This document shows, piece by piece, positions 1 to 11,785 of a stretch of 64,000 nucleotides of DNA. The stretch comes from Chrysomallon squamiferum (lineage: Eukaryota; Mollusca; Gastropoda; Neomphalida; Peltospiridae). Made by a program: the position numbers and the translations under genes. Location of the stretch: positions 5,848,661-5,912,660 of the forward strand of contig CM022670.1 in the NCBI GenBank assembly GCA_012295275.1, given 5' to 3'. Under the pieces are notes generated by a model, which searched no databases, was not told the DNA's origin, and saw only the letters and a list, made by a program, of their open reading frames with translations. Numbering within the stretch: the stretch's first letter is position 1; each line of letters begins with the position of its first letter.

Positions 1-612
1 GGCTGCAGCACAAAGATGACAGCCTGACAGACAGAGAGTCGGGTCAAAGTTCACCACTCTTGCTCAAATCGTAAGTTATTTTTATACAAGTTTCCATTTT
101 ATGATTTCTGCCCATTATAACTCATCCTTTTATTTTAGTAATGTTAAAATATGTTTGTCCAGCTGTTCACTGGGTAGCATAGTGAAAAGTGTTTATAACT
201 GTTACACGCTTTTTAAACCAGAACTGAAAAAACAGGCTGTTACTTCTAAGTGAAAAACACAATACACATTGATTTGTATTTAAAAATAGTAACAACAACA
301 ACAATAATAATAATTGCATGTGACCAGGAAAATATGCAGTAAGTGAAAATACTTTTGTTAAATATGATTTTCAAATAATAATTATACAGTCAAGTTAGCA
401 TTATACAACTCAAAATGAAGTGTAAAAATTACAAAGAAAATAATTGATTTCAGAAAAACTGCCTTTGTCGTGCGACCAACAAGTCATGAAGAAAAAGTCA
501 CATTTCAAGAACAGGTTTGTGTTCATATTAATAATTCACTTAAATTCTTTGAACTTAACAAATTTATTGTAAAACTTCTATATAACAGATTTGACTATTT
601 ATAACATGTGAC

Positions 613-643
<31 letters not shown>

Positions 644-3600
644 GATATCTATTTTAAAACTTTGCAAATCTATATTATGATTTTTAGGAAAAACAAAGAT
701 TTGAAAGTCCACACAAAGCATTCATCTACCGTCTCCATGGCTACGAGTCTGTAGTAGGCCCAGTTAAAGGCGTGTACAGTAAAGACAGTGCCATGACTAA
801 AGCAAGGGAGCACACCCTTCTCGTGTCAGAGAGGCCCCCTTTTGTTACCATACTGACACTGGGTAAGTGAGAATATGATATTTCTTCTTTTTTTACATTA
901 GATATTACAGCTGAGTTTTACTGAGAATCCAGTTAAAATATAAGTGTGTTGATGTGAACAATGATATCTGTACCTGATCTCTTGAAACTGGCTGAGAATA
1001 AGACCATTTTCATTTGTCATGTGTATAAAGAACTCAGCCCAAAGCTATGAATAAGCCCATGCTCCAAAAATCATAATAAATAAATAATTAAAATAATTAC
1101 AATAATTTCTTTTTAGTTAAATGTAGATTATACTTGATATATTTATGTTAACGGTAGATATTTATGTACATTAATGTAGGTATATTAATATTAAATGAAG
1201 GTATATTTAAGTTACATGTAAACATAATTAAAGTTAACTGTAGCTATATTGATGTTAAATGAAGGTATATTTAAGTTAAATGTAGACATAATTAAAGTCA
1301 ACTATAGCTATATTGATGTTAAATGAAGGTATATTTAAGTTAAATGTAGACATAATTAAAGTCAACTGTAGCTATATTGATGTTAAATGAAGGTATATTT
1401 AAGTTAAATGTAGACATAATTAAAGTCAACTAGCTATATTGATGTTAAATGAAGGTATATTTAAGTTAAATGTTGACATAATTAAAGTCAACTATAGCTA
1501 TATTGATGTTAAATGAAGGTATATTTAAGTTAAATGTAGACATAATTAAAGTTAACTGTAGCTATATTGATGTTAAATGAAGGTATATAATCAGTTTTCT
1601 TTTGGCAGTGAGAGATGCTGCAGCACGTCTACCAAATGGAGAAGGAACAAGAGGAGACATCTGTGAATTACTCAAAGACTCTCAGTTTCTAGCTCCCAAT
1701 GTGACAGACACACAGGTATTCCTTATTTTTTCTACGAATGTTGGACATCTGTATCCTCAGTAATTATCTCTGGCTTATATATAGTAATAGAAATGGTAAT
1801 AATATAGTAATGGTGGTGATGTAGTAGTAGTAGTAATAGTAAAAGACACTTGTAAGTGATGCCCTGACCTCATAAATATTCAGAATTATGAAATATCTGT
1901 TTCAGATTAACACAGTGGTGAGTGGTGCCCTAGACCGTCTGCACTCTGAGAAAGATCCTTGTGTCAAGTATGAAGTGAACAGAAAACTCTGGATTTACCT
2001 TCACCGAAGCAGAACAATAGAGGAATTTGGTAAATTTGACTTTAAAAAATTAGTAAGAACAAGTTACACACAGAGAGTGAACAGATCAGTATTATCTTAT
2101 GTATATTCACTTGTAATTTAATTGATGTTTTAAAATTATGAATATAATTATAATTTTGTATTTTCCAGAACGGATACACCAAGCACAAGGAGCAGCTGTT
2201 AAAGCCAAAAAATCTTTACAGAAACCCAAAACACCTAAACTATCTCATGTTAGTATTTATGCATATAAACTATTTCAAGTAAATATTTATGCCATCTAAA
2301 CTATCTCATGTAAATATTTATGCATCTAAACTATCTCATTTAAGTATTTATGCTTCTGAACTATCTCATTTAAGTATTTATGCTTCTAAACTATCTCATT
2401 TAAGTATTTATGCTTCTGAACTATTTCATATAAATATTAATGCACATCTCATGTAAGTGTTTATGCATTTGAACTACCTTACTTAGTAATGAATGTGTTA
2501 CATGTTAGATGTACAAGTGCAGTATGTGATGGCTTATGTAAAAAAGAAATATATTTTATAAATGGACTTCATCATTGTCTTATCTTTATAAATAATTTTT
2601 GTTTTTTTGCAGAATAAAGAAAGTTCACAAGCACTAAACAAGTCAGTGACAACAGCTTCAGTTCTGACTAGCAATGAAAACATCATCGTAGACGACTTAA
2701 CAGCAACACCTAGCAACAACAAATCCTTGACTCACCCAGCTTTCTCTGCCGGACTTAGAACTTCTCAGATAAGCCCAGTCAAATCAACTACCTCTCCCAA
2801 GCCTGCCCTCGGTCTCACCGTTAGTGTGGGAAATCTTTCATCGACTACAACAACAACAGCTAACGAGTTCATCACTCACGCTGCCCTGAAAACAACGTCT
2901 CAGTTGTTAAAAACTCAGACCACTCCGTCGCAGACAGCAGGTCTGTCTAAGTCTAGTACAGCAGTGAGTGGATCTGTGACATCTCTAGCTCAGGCCAAGA
3001 CTGAGACAGTGATCAGTCGGTCACAGGCTATCAACATGGGCCTCTTAGCAAGCAACGTTATCAGACAGAGTGGTGCAATCTCTGCAGTGTTAGGCACAGC
3101 GTCGCACCACAGCATCGTTTCTAAAGGTGACAGTGTCTTACAGAAACAGACTGCACGTGGTGTTATTCACCCCAGCAGCATCGTGACAAGTGTTGTGTCG
3201 AGTCAAGCATCGCCAGCTGCAACATCAGTTCAGACAGTGACCGTTCAGGCAGGTCACATAACATCACATCCATCACACACAAAGGAGAGTGATTCTATTA
3301 CTGTGGCCAGATTGATACAGCAAGTGTCCAATCCTCACATAGTGGGCAATCTGTTGACCACTCAGAACCAGCGAGTACAAGCAGCCAACCCCAGAACTAC
3401 AACCATCAAAATACAAGGTAACATTTTATACTACCTTTACAATACAATGTAACATATTAAACTACCATTAAAATACAATGTAACATATTAAACTACCATT
3501 ACAATACAAAGTAACATATTAAACTACCATGAATATACAATGTAATATATTGAAGTATCCTTAAAATCTATTATTTTAAACTTGCATTAAAATACAATCT

Positions 3601-3920
3601 TATTTTAAATTACCTCAAAATCAAAGGTCACATTTTAAATTACCATTAAAATAAAATGAAATATTAAATTATGATTAAAATACTAGTTAACAGTATAAAC
3701 TTCCATTTATATTCAAGGTAACGTAGTAAACTACCATTAAAATAAAAGGCATTTTAAAAAAACCTTTAACATATAGGGACATACTTTAAATTCAAGATAT
3801 TTAGCAAGTCAGATTAACCTGAGCATACATTATAAGTGGAGAGAATCTTTACTATTTCAGATCTTAATAACATCTCATTTCAGATATTATTTATATCTTG
3901 TCAGAATAACTTAACTACAG

Positions 3921-3960
<40 letters not shown>

Positions 3961-4518
3961 GATAAATGCATGTTTTTGTTAGGGTATTTATCAAGCACAG
4001 TAAGAATAAGTGGATTAATGAAAGTAACCAGATTGACTGTGACTGTTAAACATGTTGCAGCTTTTTAATGGGTTTTTTTTTTCCAGCTAACAGCACTGTA
4101 AATGCTGGTTTGGTGGGTCCTGCAGGAATTCCACTTGAGGCTGTTTTAAGTCAGCGCAAGTTAGGAAACCCTGTTTCTGTCAGTCAGTCATTCCAGACTG
4201 TTCAGCAGCCTAAGGTGGTTTCAGCAACACAGCACGGTGGTATCGTTGTAACTCAACTCACACCCGGCAGTATCACCCTCAGGCCTGGTAACACATCTCT
4301 GTGTTTTCACACACACACACACACACATACACATATGTACATACAATTACATTACATAAATAGCATCACACAACAGAATACAACAAACACACAAACAACA
4401 CAGCAACATACATAGTAGAACAAACAACACAGAACACAACAAACACAACTTTCACACACACACACACACACACTGAGCAAAATATTGCACATAGACTACA
4501 CACAACACAATCACTCAT

Positions 4519-4604
<86 letters not shown>

Positions 4605-5742
4605 ATACAAACACATGCACGCTAAACCCACAAACTAGATAAATAAACTAAATGTATGACATTTTCAAAAGCAGATTTAACTTTCTATTTGTTATTTAGG
4701 AGTTCCGGGTACTGCACAGGGTAAAGGTGTAACCATGACAACAACAGGATTGGTTCCTCAGTTTATCGTTCAGCAGGCACCTGCAGCCAAGCCAGCTGAT
4801 GGAAGTTCACCAACCGTGTCTCAAGGTTAGTGCTGTAGCAGCTGTTAGAATATTAATTGTAACTAATTACATATGACGGAGAGGAAACCAGCAGCTTCCT
4901 CTTCATACATGTTGCCATTATTGTTTAGCCATTGATGAATATAAACAAAAATCACCATTTAAAACAGTTATTAAACGTGTAACTGAGATACATTAACATC
5001 AATAACTGTAGCTAGTTGTTCAGTGTAACTGTTGGTCTGTAGTTAGTCCTGATTTGTGTTACTTGCTCTGTCACATTGTAATATGTGTCATGACAGCTCT
5101 TACAGACACCTCTAAATAAAAAATATATTTTAAAGATTTTTTTTAAATACATTATTACAAACAAAATCAGTTATCTGATCACAGTTTATTTTGTCTCATT
5201 ACACTGAACCATGAATATTTCTTTGGGTAGATGGTGTAATTTCACTAGTTTATGTGTATGTAATTGTGAGTTAATACTTGAATGTTTCAGATTACCGCTC
5301 TCCGATTCTGCTTAGTAATACTGGGGGGAAGGGAGCCCAGAACATCCAGGTTGTGAGGACAGTTTTGTCACAACAGGCAGGACTCAAACCAGGTCAGGCA
5401 ACCATTCTGATACAGGGACCAGGAAACATGGTCCCAACGGGGCAGGTCCTGCAGACGACCACATCTAAATCAAGTGGGCGAGGTTCACCTAAAGGGAAAG
5501 CTCAGCCTGTGTACGCCAGAATTATCACCCCACCCCCAGGCATGAAGCTGGCCACAGTTGGATCGGGACAAACTCTTCAGCAACAGAACTTTGGTGTGAT
5601 TCAGACTGTGGGTAAAATACTGCAGGCTGTGACATGTTCAGGTTTCAGTCCTGTTGTCAGTTCGGCTGTCATTCAGACTGCTTCATCTGTCAACACTACA
5701 AGTGCTGAAAACATCAAAAAGACATCAGAGGGAAACAGCTAG
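1..5742 (+). CDS. NFRKB: NFRKB (INO80 complex subunit G) homologue, 3' part
   Basis: Ten coding exons: 1-70, 454-514, 688-862, 1609-1715, 1906-2029, 2169-2248, 2613-3417, 4087-4287, 4700-4825 and 5291-5742 (stop TAG). All junctions are GT-AG and all phases agree, giving 732 residues of the C-terminal part; the 5' end lies left of the window. Exons 3-6 encode the conserved NFRKB winged-helix-like domain, with motifs such as YRLHGYESVVGPVKG, RLPNGEGTRGDICELLKDSQ and RKLWIYLHRSRTIEEFERIH. The following 560 residues are low-complexity Ser/Thr/Gln/Val-rich sequence ending in GNS, as expected for the disordered NFRKB tail. In known animals NFRKB is a metazoan-specific subunit of the nuclear INO80 chromatin remodeller and binds the deubiquitinase UCHL5. 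Human NFRKB is about 1300 aa, so roughly the N-terminal half is missing here by position, not by damage. Introns after exons 6 and 7 carry splice-site-anchored repeats. Confidence 0.93.
614..643. repeat. (TA)n microsatellite
   Basis: About 15 TA units in the NFRKB intron between the exons ending at 514 and starting at 688. Confidence 0.95.
1125..1592. repeat. 64-bp tandem array abutting a 3' splice site
   Basis: About 6.5 copies of a 64-bp unit; GAAGGTATAT recurs at 1197, 1261, 1325, 1389, 1451, 1515 and 1579. One copy is 2 bp short. The last copy runs to within about 25 bp of the acceptor of the NFRKB exon starting at 1609, so it probably lies over the branch-point region. Confidence 0.93.
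2235..2490 (+). repeat. ~30-bp tandem array grown from the exon 6 / intron boundary
   Basis: The unit is AAACTATCTCAT followed by GTTAGTATTTATGC-like sequence. The first copy is the real end of the NFRKB exon ending at 2248 plus its donor. Some seven or eight diverged copies follow inside the intron. Copies near 2276, 2307 and 2452 still have GT at the donor position; the last reads CTCAT-GTAAGTG, closer to consensus than the real site. Confidence 0.9.
3400..3770 (+). repeat. ~31-bp tandem array grown from the exon 7 / intron boundary
   Basis: The exon ends ACCATCAAAATACAAG before GTAACATTTTA. The intron repeats ACCATTAAAATACAA-TGTAACATATT-AAACT many times with increasing divergence. A copy near 3715 restores CAAG-GTAACG. 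The array occupies the first 350 bp of the intron. Confidence 0.88.
3923..3957. repeat. (TA)n microsatellite
   Basis: About 17 TA units in the NFRKB intron between 3417 and 4087. Confidence 0.95.
4307..4602. repeat. (CA)n and (GA)n microsatellites
   Basis: CA runs near 4307-4326 and 4455-4473, then an unbroken (GA)n of about 80 bp at 4522-4601. All lie in the NFRKB intron between 4287 and 4700; the first run starts about 20 bp after the donor. Confidence 0.95.
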
Positions 5743-6422
5743 AGCTGTTCAGTTGTTCAGACTAAATGTTTCAGCTTAGTTTTCATTGTGTCTTCTTATC
5801 AGTAACGAGAACTAGATAAAACTTTATTAACCAAACTTGATGACGTGACAGTCTGCAAGAGAGAATGTAGACAGAAACTGTAAAAATAAAATACTGGATA
5901 ACTTATTTCAGGAAAAGGAAAGTTAATTAAATCATGGAACTCTTAATAAGACTTTTGCTGTCACCCAATAGTTGAAAACACAGTTGCTGCTCGCTTTCTT
6001 TCTGAGGCAGCAAAATTTACATAATCTTCAAACAGTGAGATGACTGGAAAATTTATGTATGACGTGATTGCATTGTGTGAGATGAGAGTGAGACGTCCCA
6101 GGTACAAAGCTGACAGTGTAAAACAGAATGTCTGAGTTGATGATGTGACAGTAGACTGCTGCACATGATGTACTATTTAGTTTTCTGTTACAGTGTTTTA
6201 CAAGGCAGCCACTGAGTAAAGTGTGATACTCTCTTCAATTTGTCCTGTTTTTGTTTTAACTAACACAATATTTTATTAGTAATATATATGGTTATTTATC
6301 TTTTTGCTTTAAAAAATAACATATTGAGCAACTAAAATTTTGTTGGCGGTTTCTTACTACAAACAAGTTTTAAGTCATGAATAATTTATTTTTACTTCTG
6401 TTTATTCACTTTTTTGTGTTGT

Positions 6423-6437
6423 AATAAACATTTTATT
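6423..6437. terminator. Back-to-back poly(A) signals of two convergent genes
   Basis: AATAAA on + at 6423-6428 would serve NFRKB, giving a 3' UTR of about 690 nt. AATAAA on - (TTTATT at 6432-6437) would serve the Ly6 gene, giving a 3' UTR of about 280 nt. Only three bases separate them. NFRKB could instead use 5885-5890. Assignment is by motif and position only. Confidence 0.5.
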
Positions 6438-6450
6438 TTACAAAATATGA

Positions 6451-6690
6451 CTATCAGGTGAAAACAGTATATACAGAGGTATGTGCATGTCACATTAATA
6501 AAAAAAAATCATAAGGTTATAGATACATATTTATAAAAATGATTGATTAAAATAGTTTTTATACACAGAATATTATCAGGTGAAAACAGTATATACAGAG
6601 GTATGTGCATGTCACATTAATAAAAAAAAATAAGGTTATAGATACATATTTATAAAAATGATGAATTAAAACAGTTTTTATACACAGAAT
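6451..6690. repeat. Direct duplication of a ~119-bp segment
   Basis: Two nearly identical copies, about 6451-6570 and 6571-6690. Each contains TATCAGGTGAAAACAGTATA, GCATGTCACATTAATAAAA and TTTTTATACACAGAATA. They differ by a short indel next to the A run and a few substitutions, so the duplication is recent. It lies within the presumed Ly6 3' UTR. Confidence 0.92.
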
Positions 6691-6716
6691 ATTATCAGGT
6701 TGCTATAACAGCAGAT

Positions 6717-7516
6717 TCAGTTACTTGGTGACAATATAAACGAAATGATGATGAGTGGCAGCAGAGATCTAACTGTGTTACCATGGTTACAGAAATTTGA
6801 ATTGCATATGCACACTTCAAAGTCAATTTCTCCAATGTTCTTATCATAACATTTGTCAGAAGTCTGCACCTCACAACCTCGTACAACTTGCACATATCTG
6901 ACACCACTCTCTGAAAATACATCAATAAAACCTCTCATATATATCTTCTTTTTTTTTCTTTATTATTATTCTTTTTTTCTTTACAACATGGAAAACTGTT
7001 TAAACAAGTGTATTCTAAACAAGTACATTTCATAAAGAAAAGCTTTGGACACAAACAAAAATGCAGCAAATTTCTACACACATCAATACACAGTTAACCT
7101 GTTAAAACCAAAGTCATTCTTATTTTACTAAATTTATTAAATTCAGTAGCTTGATATGGCATATGACTAAGGATTTAAAAAAAAAAATCAGTATTTAAGC
7201 TTGGTTGCAGATTATTTTCTAGTTGGTGGACAAGTATTTACCCCATGTTATTCCTCTCATCTTGTTACATGAGCCAGAACATTCCTTAGCTTCCACATTT
7301 GTCAGACGAAAGCTGTCACCACATCTGTAGTCACTCCTACTATTACAGGAAAAGCAGCGAATTGCAGAACCTGCAAATAAATACCTGATATCTTAGACAA
7401 CCCACACGTCTTAAATTTATTTTTAGAACATTCGATAAAGAAATGTTCTTTATGTTAATGTTAGAAATGTTGACTTTCCCCCAATAATTTGTTTTATATA
7501 CTTCAACCATTCTTCT

Positions 7517-7563
<47 letters not shown>

Positions 7564-8069
7564 AACGGGAAACAATTTACAAGTACGGTAGTGTGCTCTG
7601 TTCAAAGAAATAAAATAATCTGTCTGGCAGTTCGTTTTTTTATTTATTTATTTTATTTATATTATTATTATTATTATTTTCTCGTTTAGACATGGAAGAA
7701 GGCAGTGTTGTAAACATTAAATAGTTTACTGATATTTTAATACCAGTCTATCTGGATTATTTGAAATCCATTTTAAACAGGTAAAAAACTGTAAACAGTT
7801 AACATGCAAATGAATGAAATACATTGTTGAATAGTAACCATAACATTGAAACGTGTCAAATGAATAACAACAAACTATTTATTTTGTGTTGTTTGTTAAT
7901 ATTAATGTTAATTAAACATGTTAAGTCACAGTAACTTGAGTACGTAACAAAGTATACAAAGCAACGACTAAAATAGTTGGACAGAAACGCTTCTTTTAAC
8001 GTTGAACGTACATTTTGTCAGCAGCAGGCACAATACCACACCAGCTACCACGTAGTTTATAGTTCCCAT
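6717..8069 (-). CDS. Ly6/uPAR three-finger protein, GPI-anchored, Quiver-like
   Basis: Three exons on the minus strand: 8069-8012, 7370-7242 and 6910-6717. Both introns are phase 1, typical of Ly6/uPAR genes. The product is 126 aa. Exon 1 is the signal peptide MGTINYVVAGVVLCLLLTK. Exons 2 and 3 form one three-finger domain: IRCFSCNSRSDYRCGDSF near the start, then ECSGSC, RGCE, DKCYD and the closing CICNSNFCN box. After CN comes a short spacer and a hydrophobic tail (LLPLIIISFIL), which is what a GPI-attachment signal looks like. The IRCFSCNSRSDYRCGD start is like invertebrate Quiver/Sleepless relatives, which modulate ion channels or receptors at the cell surface; an exact orthologue cannot be named. 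Donors are GTACGT and GTAAAT; acceptors follow pyrimidine-rich tracts. The gene is divergent from the protease to its right and convergent with NFRKB. Confidence 0.88.
7519..7560. repeat. Poly(T) tract, 42 bp
   Basis: Uninterrupted T run in the first intron of the Ly6 gene (poly(A) on the transcribed sense strand). No retrotransposon body is recognisable beside it. Confidence 0.9.
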
Positions 8070-8390
8070 CTTCTTTCAACGACAATCACGACATCATTTC
8101 TCTTTATTTATCATGACCCGTTCTTCCGCATCATCCTAAGTTAACTGGTACCTGACAGAATTCAGTCAATTGTCATTTGACGCTTACCTGTCCGACAGGT
8201 GGCGCTGCCATACCTGTTCTCAGGTACGCATTTGTAGTGGTCTAGTATAACTTTTCTTTAGATTTACAAATCTTAATTACAGAATGAAAAGATAATAAAA
8301 TGACATTTAGTACACAGTGCATGTATTATTAAATTAAACAAACTCAATTTTATAAATTTATATACATTTCAGACGTAGTAATTGTGTGTG

Positions 8391-8442
<52 letters not shown>

Positions 8443-9306
8443 AATCCTTAAATAAGTTAATTTTTTTAAAATTATTATTGTTGTTGCTGCTGTTATTATT
8501 TTCTCATTATTATTATTATTTATTTCAAAGGTTTTGAATATTTCTACAATTTATTCATTCGTATGTTACTGCTTGTCTCCGATTTTTTCAAACGACCCGT
8601 TGACTATTTTTTCTTTTTTTTTTTTAACAGTGAACCGAGAAACAGATGCGTGAACGAAAATGTGTAAATAACTTGAAATCACATTACATTTATAAACACA
8701 TTTATTTCAATTATTTAATTTTTATTCATTCATTCATTCACTTGAAACAGAAAATGAGCAGGAAAGTTCATAGGCTGTTGACATTATCTGAGAAAGGCTG
8801 AGCATTAATCAGCTAATTTCCTGTCAACTTCAAGTAGTTCTCAGTATTCAAATAGCTCTCAGGGCTCAGCCCCAGGGGGGTGTAGTGTTAGGTGTGGCCA
8901 TTCAGTGGATTTCTTTGGGTAAATTTTCAATGTTGTATTACAGAGAATCAACTGATTTATTTAATTATTTTTCTTTATTTATTATGTATTATTATTGCTT
9001 ATTATTATTATTTAAAAAAATATATATATATTATTTATTTAATATTTTTTTAAATTATTTTTATTTATTTTTTTTTTTTTTAATTTATATTATTCATTTT
9101 AAATATAGATAATGTTACTTATATATGAACCTATGCAGATTTCTGTAAATTCAGCAATCACACGCTAATACCCACTAGATCTGTTATTGCTTTATACGAT
9201 ATTCTGGAGATTTTTTTATGGTCACCAATAAAACATTTTCTCATCTTAAACGAAACAAGTTAGAAGTTTTAAGATGGGCAGATGTTAGTTCTCTCAAACA
9301 GTGTTT
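8070..9306. other. Intergenic region between divergent Ly6 and protease genes
   Basis: No gene is recognisable. It contains a (TA)n run at 8396-8440, T/A-rich low-complexity DNA at 8930-9110 and scattered ATT repeats. Promoters of both flanking genes should lie at its two ends. Confidence 0.6.
8396..8440. repeat. (TA)n microsatellite
   Basis: About 22 TA units upstream of the Ly6 gene. Confidence 0.95.
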
Positions 9307-9371
9307 TATAAGCGGTAGTAATGGATCACGTGACACATTCAGTAACACGACTAGCACGTACTAGAGCGAGG
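9307..9371 (+). promoter_or_regulatory. Probable core promoter of the serine protease gene
   Basis: TATAAG at 9307-9312 is followed at 9326-9333 by the palindrome TCACGTGA, an E-box of the USF/MITF/TFE type, and then the ATG at 9372. A TATA box here would place transcription start near 9335-9340 and leave a 5' UTR of about 35 nt. Motif evidence only. Confidence 0.4.
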
Positions 9372-9616
9372 ATGTTGAAATTGTTACTGATATTTACAGT
9401 TACATCTACATTCACAGGTGAGAAGTTATACTCAAATACATTAATCTCAAATACATTAATTTAAAAATGCGATTTATTAGACAACAAATGTCCGATTCAA
9501 AAAATAAATAAAATAAGTAAAATTTTCTACATCAAATTCTTACAATTTTTAAAATACAAGTTTTCTTCTTTTATTTTCCTTTTATTATTATTATCTCTTT
9601 TTTTTTTAGTAATAAA

Positions 9617-9685
<69 letters not shown>

Positions 9686-11746
9686 GTATATACTCTAACA
9701 AAAAAGAAACGCAAAACTAGATTTGATTAACACAGGGAATATCTATCTAATGGATAAACAGAAAGCAGCAGAATGTTCACATTTTACACAGACTTTCGCA
9801 GTTCATTAATATTGATGGTATTACATTGAAAAGGTTATAGGTTATACCAGTATAGTATCAATACCTTGTGTGCCCACCTCTATGTGGTCTCGCATTACCA
9901 TTATTCATAATTGGAGCGACATGTGGCTGCAAAATTTCATTTCAGTATCTCTCTGCCGTTAAGTTGCCTTGGATGTAAGCCAGGTTGGTCTTGCCAGTGT
10001 ATGAGATTGCTGCCCACACCATCACACTACCACCGCCAAATCTGTCCACTTCTTGTATGCAGTTTGCAGCAAAACGTTCACCACGACGTCTGTAAACTTG
10101 ACATTTTCCATCAGATTGACGAAGCAGAAATCGAGCCTCGTCACTAAACCAGACAGTTCTCCATCGTAATTAAGGCCAGACTCTGGCACTTGACACCATT
10201 GACGTCGTAGTCGACAATGTTGTTGAGTCAAAACCGCTTTTCTTACAGGCCGTCTTGCTCGAATACCTACCTCGCGTAAATGATTGCGGACTGTCTGAGC
10301 CGATATTCTACGCAGACCTAGTATTGCTGAAGCAGTAGAGGTTGCTGTGGTGGTTCTTTCCCGTAGATGAAGTACCCGAATGTAGCGGTCCTGGACCCTG
10401 GTGGTTACACGTGGTCTAATTGATCTGGGACGATCACGTGTTGTTTGGTGTTCCTGGAACCGATACCACAATCTCAAGATGGTGCTTGGGGATACATGGA
10501 ACACCCGGGTTACGGCCGAAAAGGATTCGCCAGCTTGTAAACGGCCGATGGCCTTGTTTCGTTGCGTTTCACTCAGTCGTGGCATTTGTTTGATGTTGGC
10601 TAAGAACAAAAATAAGGAACAGAACTATTCGAAAACCTTGCATTTTTATAACCCTCGTATTCACTTTCATGTGCCGCACGTGCACATGCACTGGTAACGT
10701 GGTTTGCACGCGGAGACGTTTTGGCTAATAAACACGATCATAGCCTTTATTTTGAGTTACCTGCTTTTTGGCGTCTGTAACAAAATCTATACATTTGAAT
10801 CACAAAATGTCATTATATTCATAGTTTGTACATCGATATGTGTCAGTTTACAATAGTTATCTAAGAAATCAACCATTTTGCGGGGTTTGTTTGGGGGGAG
10901 AGTAAATATATATATATCTTTATTTAAATATTACGGCAATTTATAACTAAAAACTTGTTCATCTACTTTCTGAATTTCAAGAATGTTTCGAGATTTTCAA
11001 ATCGCCACGTCTTGTGGGGGGTAAACCTACAACCCCCTCCGCTTACCCATTCATGGCTGCTGTTCAGCTGAAAGACGGGCATCACGTATGTGGAGGTTCC
11101 CTCCTGGATTCGAACTGGGTGATTTCTGCGGCTCACTGTTTTACTGACATGAAGTATGTTTTTGATCTAAATAATAAAAACGTATGAGATTATGTAAAAC
11201 TTTAAAAACAGTTTGTTTTTGTTTTTGTTTTTGTAGTTTATAAAAATATAAAATAAAAACATAAATTCGTATTTATAAACAGTCTACATCATCAGTTTCA
11301 AAACTTCCAAGTGAAATAAAACCACAGTGCAACCATGCGCACATACACACTCGCACACACGCACGCACGCACGCACCTCCATACGTTACATAATCAGATG
11401 AAACAGCTGCAGGAGATTTCCTTTCCTAGATATAACACAACACGTTTGACTAATCGTTGCTACTGGTGTGAACTGTTCTGTGTTGTTCTTGCAGACGACA
11501 AGACTTGCGCGTTGTTCTTGGTGATCACGACAGATCCGTTCTCGAGGCTTCAGAACAAACGTTTTCTGTCAGCCAGTTAAAACTGGTTTGTTTTTACACA
11601 TCTGTTTCATAAAAAAAAAAACACAACACACTCTTTCTTTTTTACCTTATATTTTTTTTTTTTCTCTCTCTCTCTCTGAAGATTTTCATGACAGTGGTTT
11701 TGTAGTTTATTAAACATATTCTCAAAAAACCCAATAAAAATGACAA

Positions 11747-11785
<39 letters not shown>

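Larger units (their letters stand above)
5743..6716. other. Convergent 3' UTR region of NFRKB and the Ly6 gene
   Basis: No coding potential on either strand beyond short chance frames. An early AATAAA lies at 5885-5890. A back-to-back poly(A) pair lies at 6423-6437 and a duplicated ~119-bp segment at 6451-6690. Confidence 0.6.

Noticed and set aside
9911-10697. Plus-strand frames across 9911-10147 and 10401-10697
   Set aside because: Shadows of the antisense Tc1-type transposase remnant.
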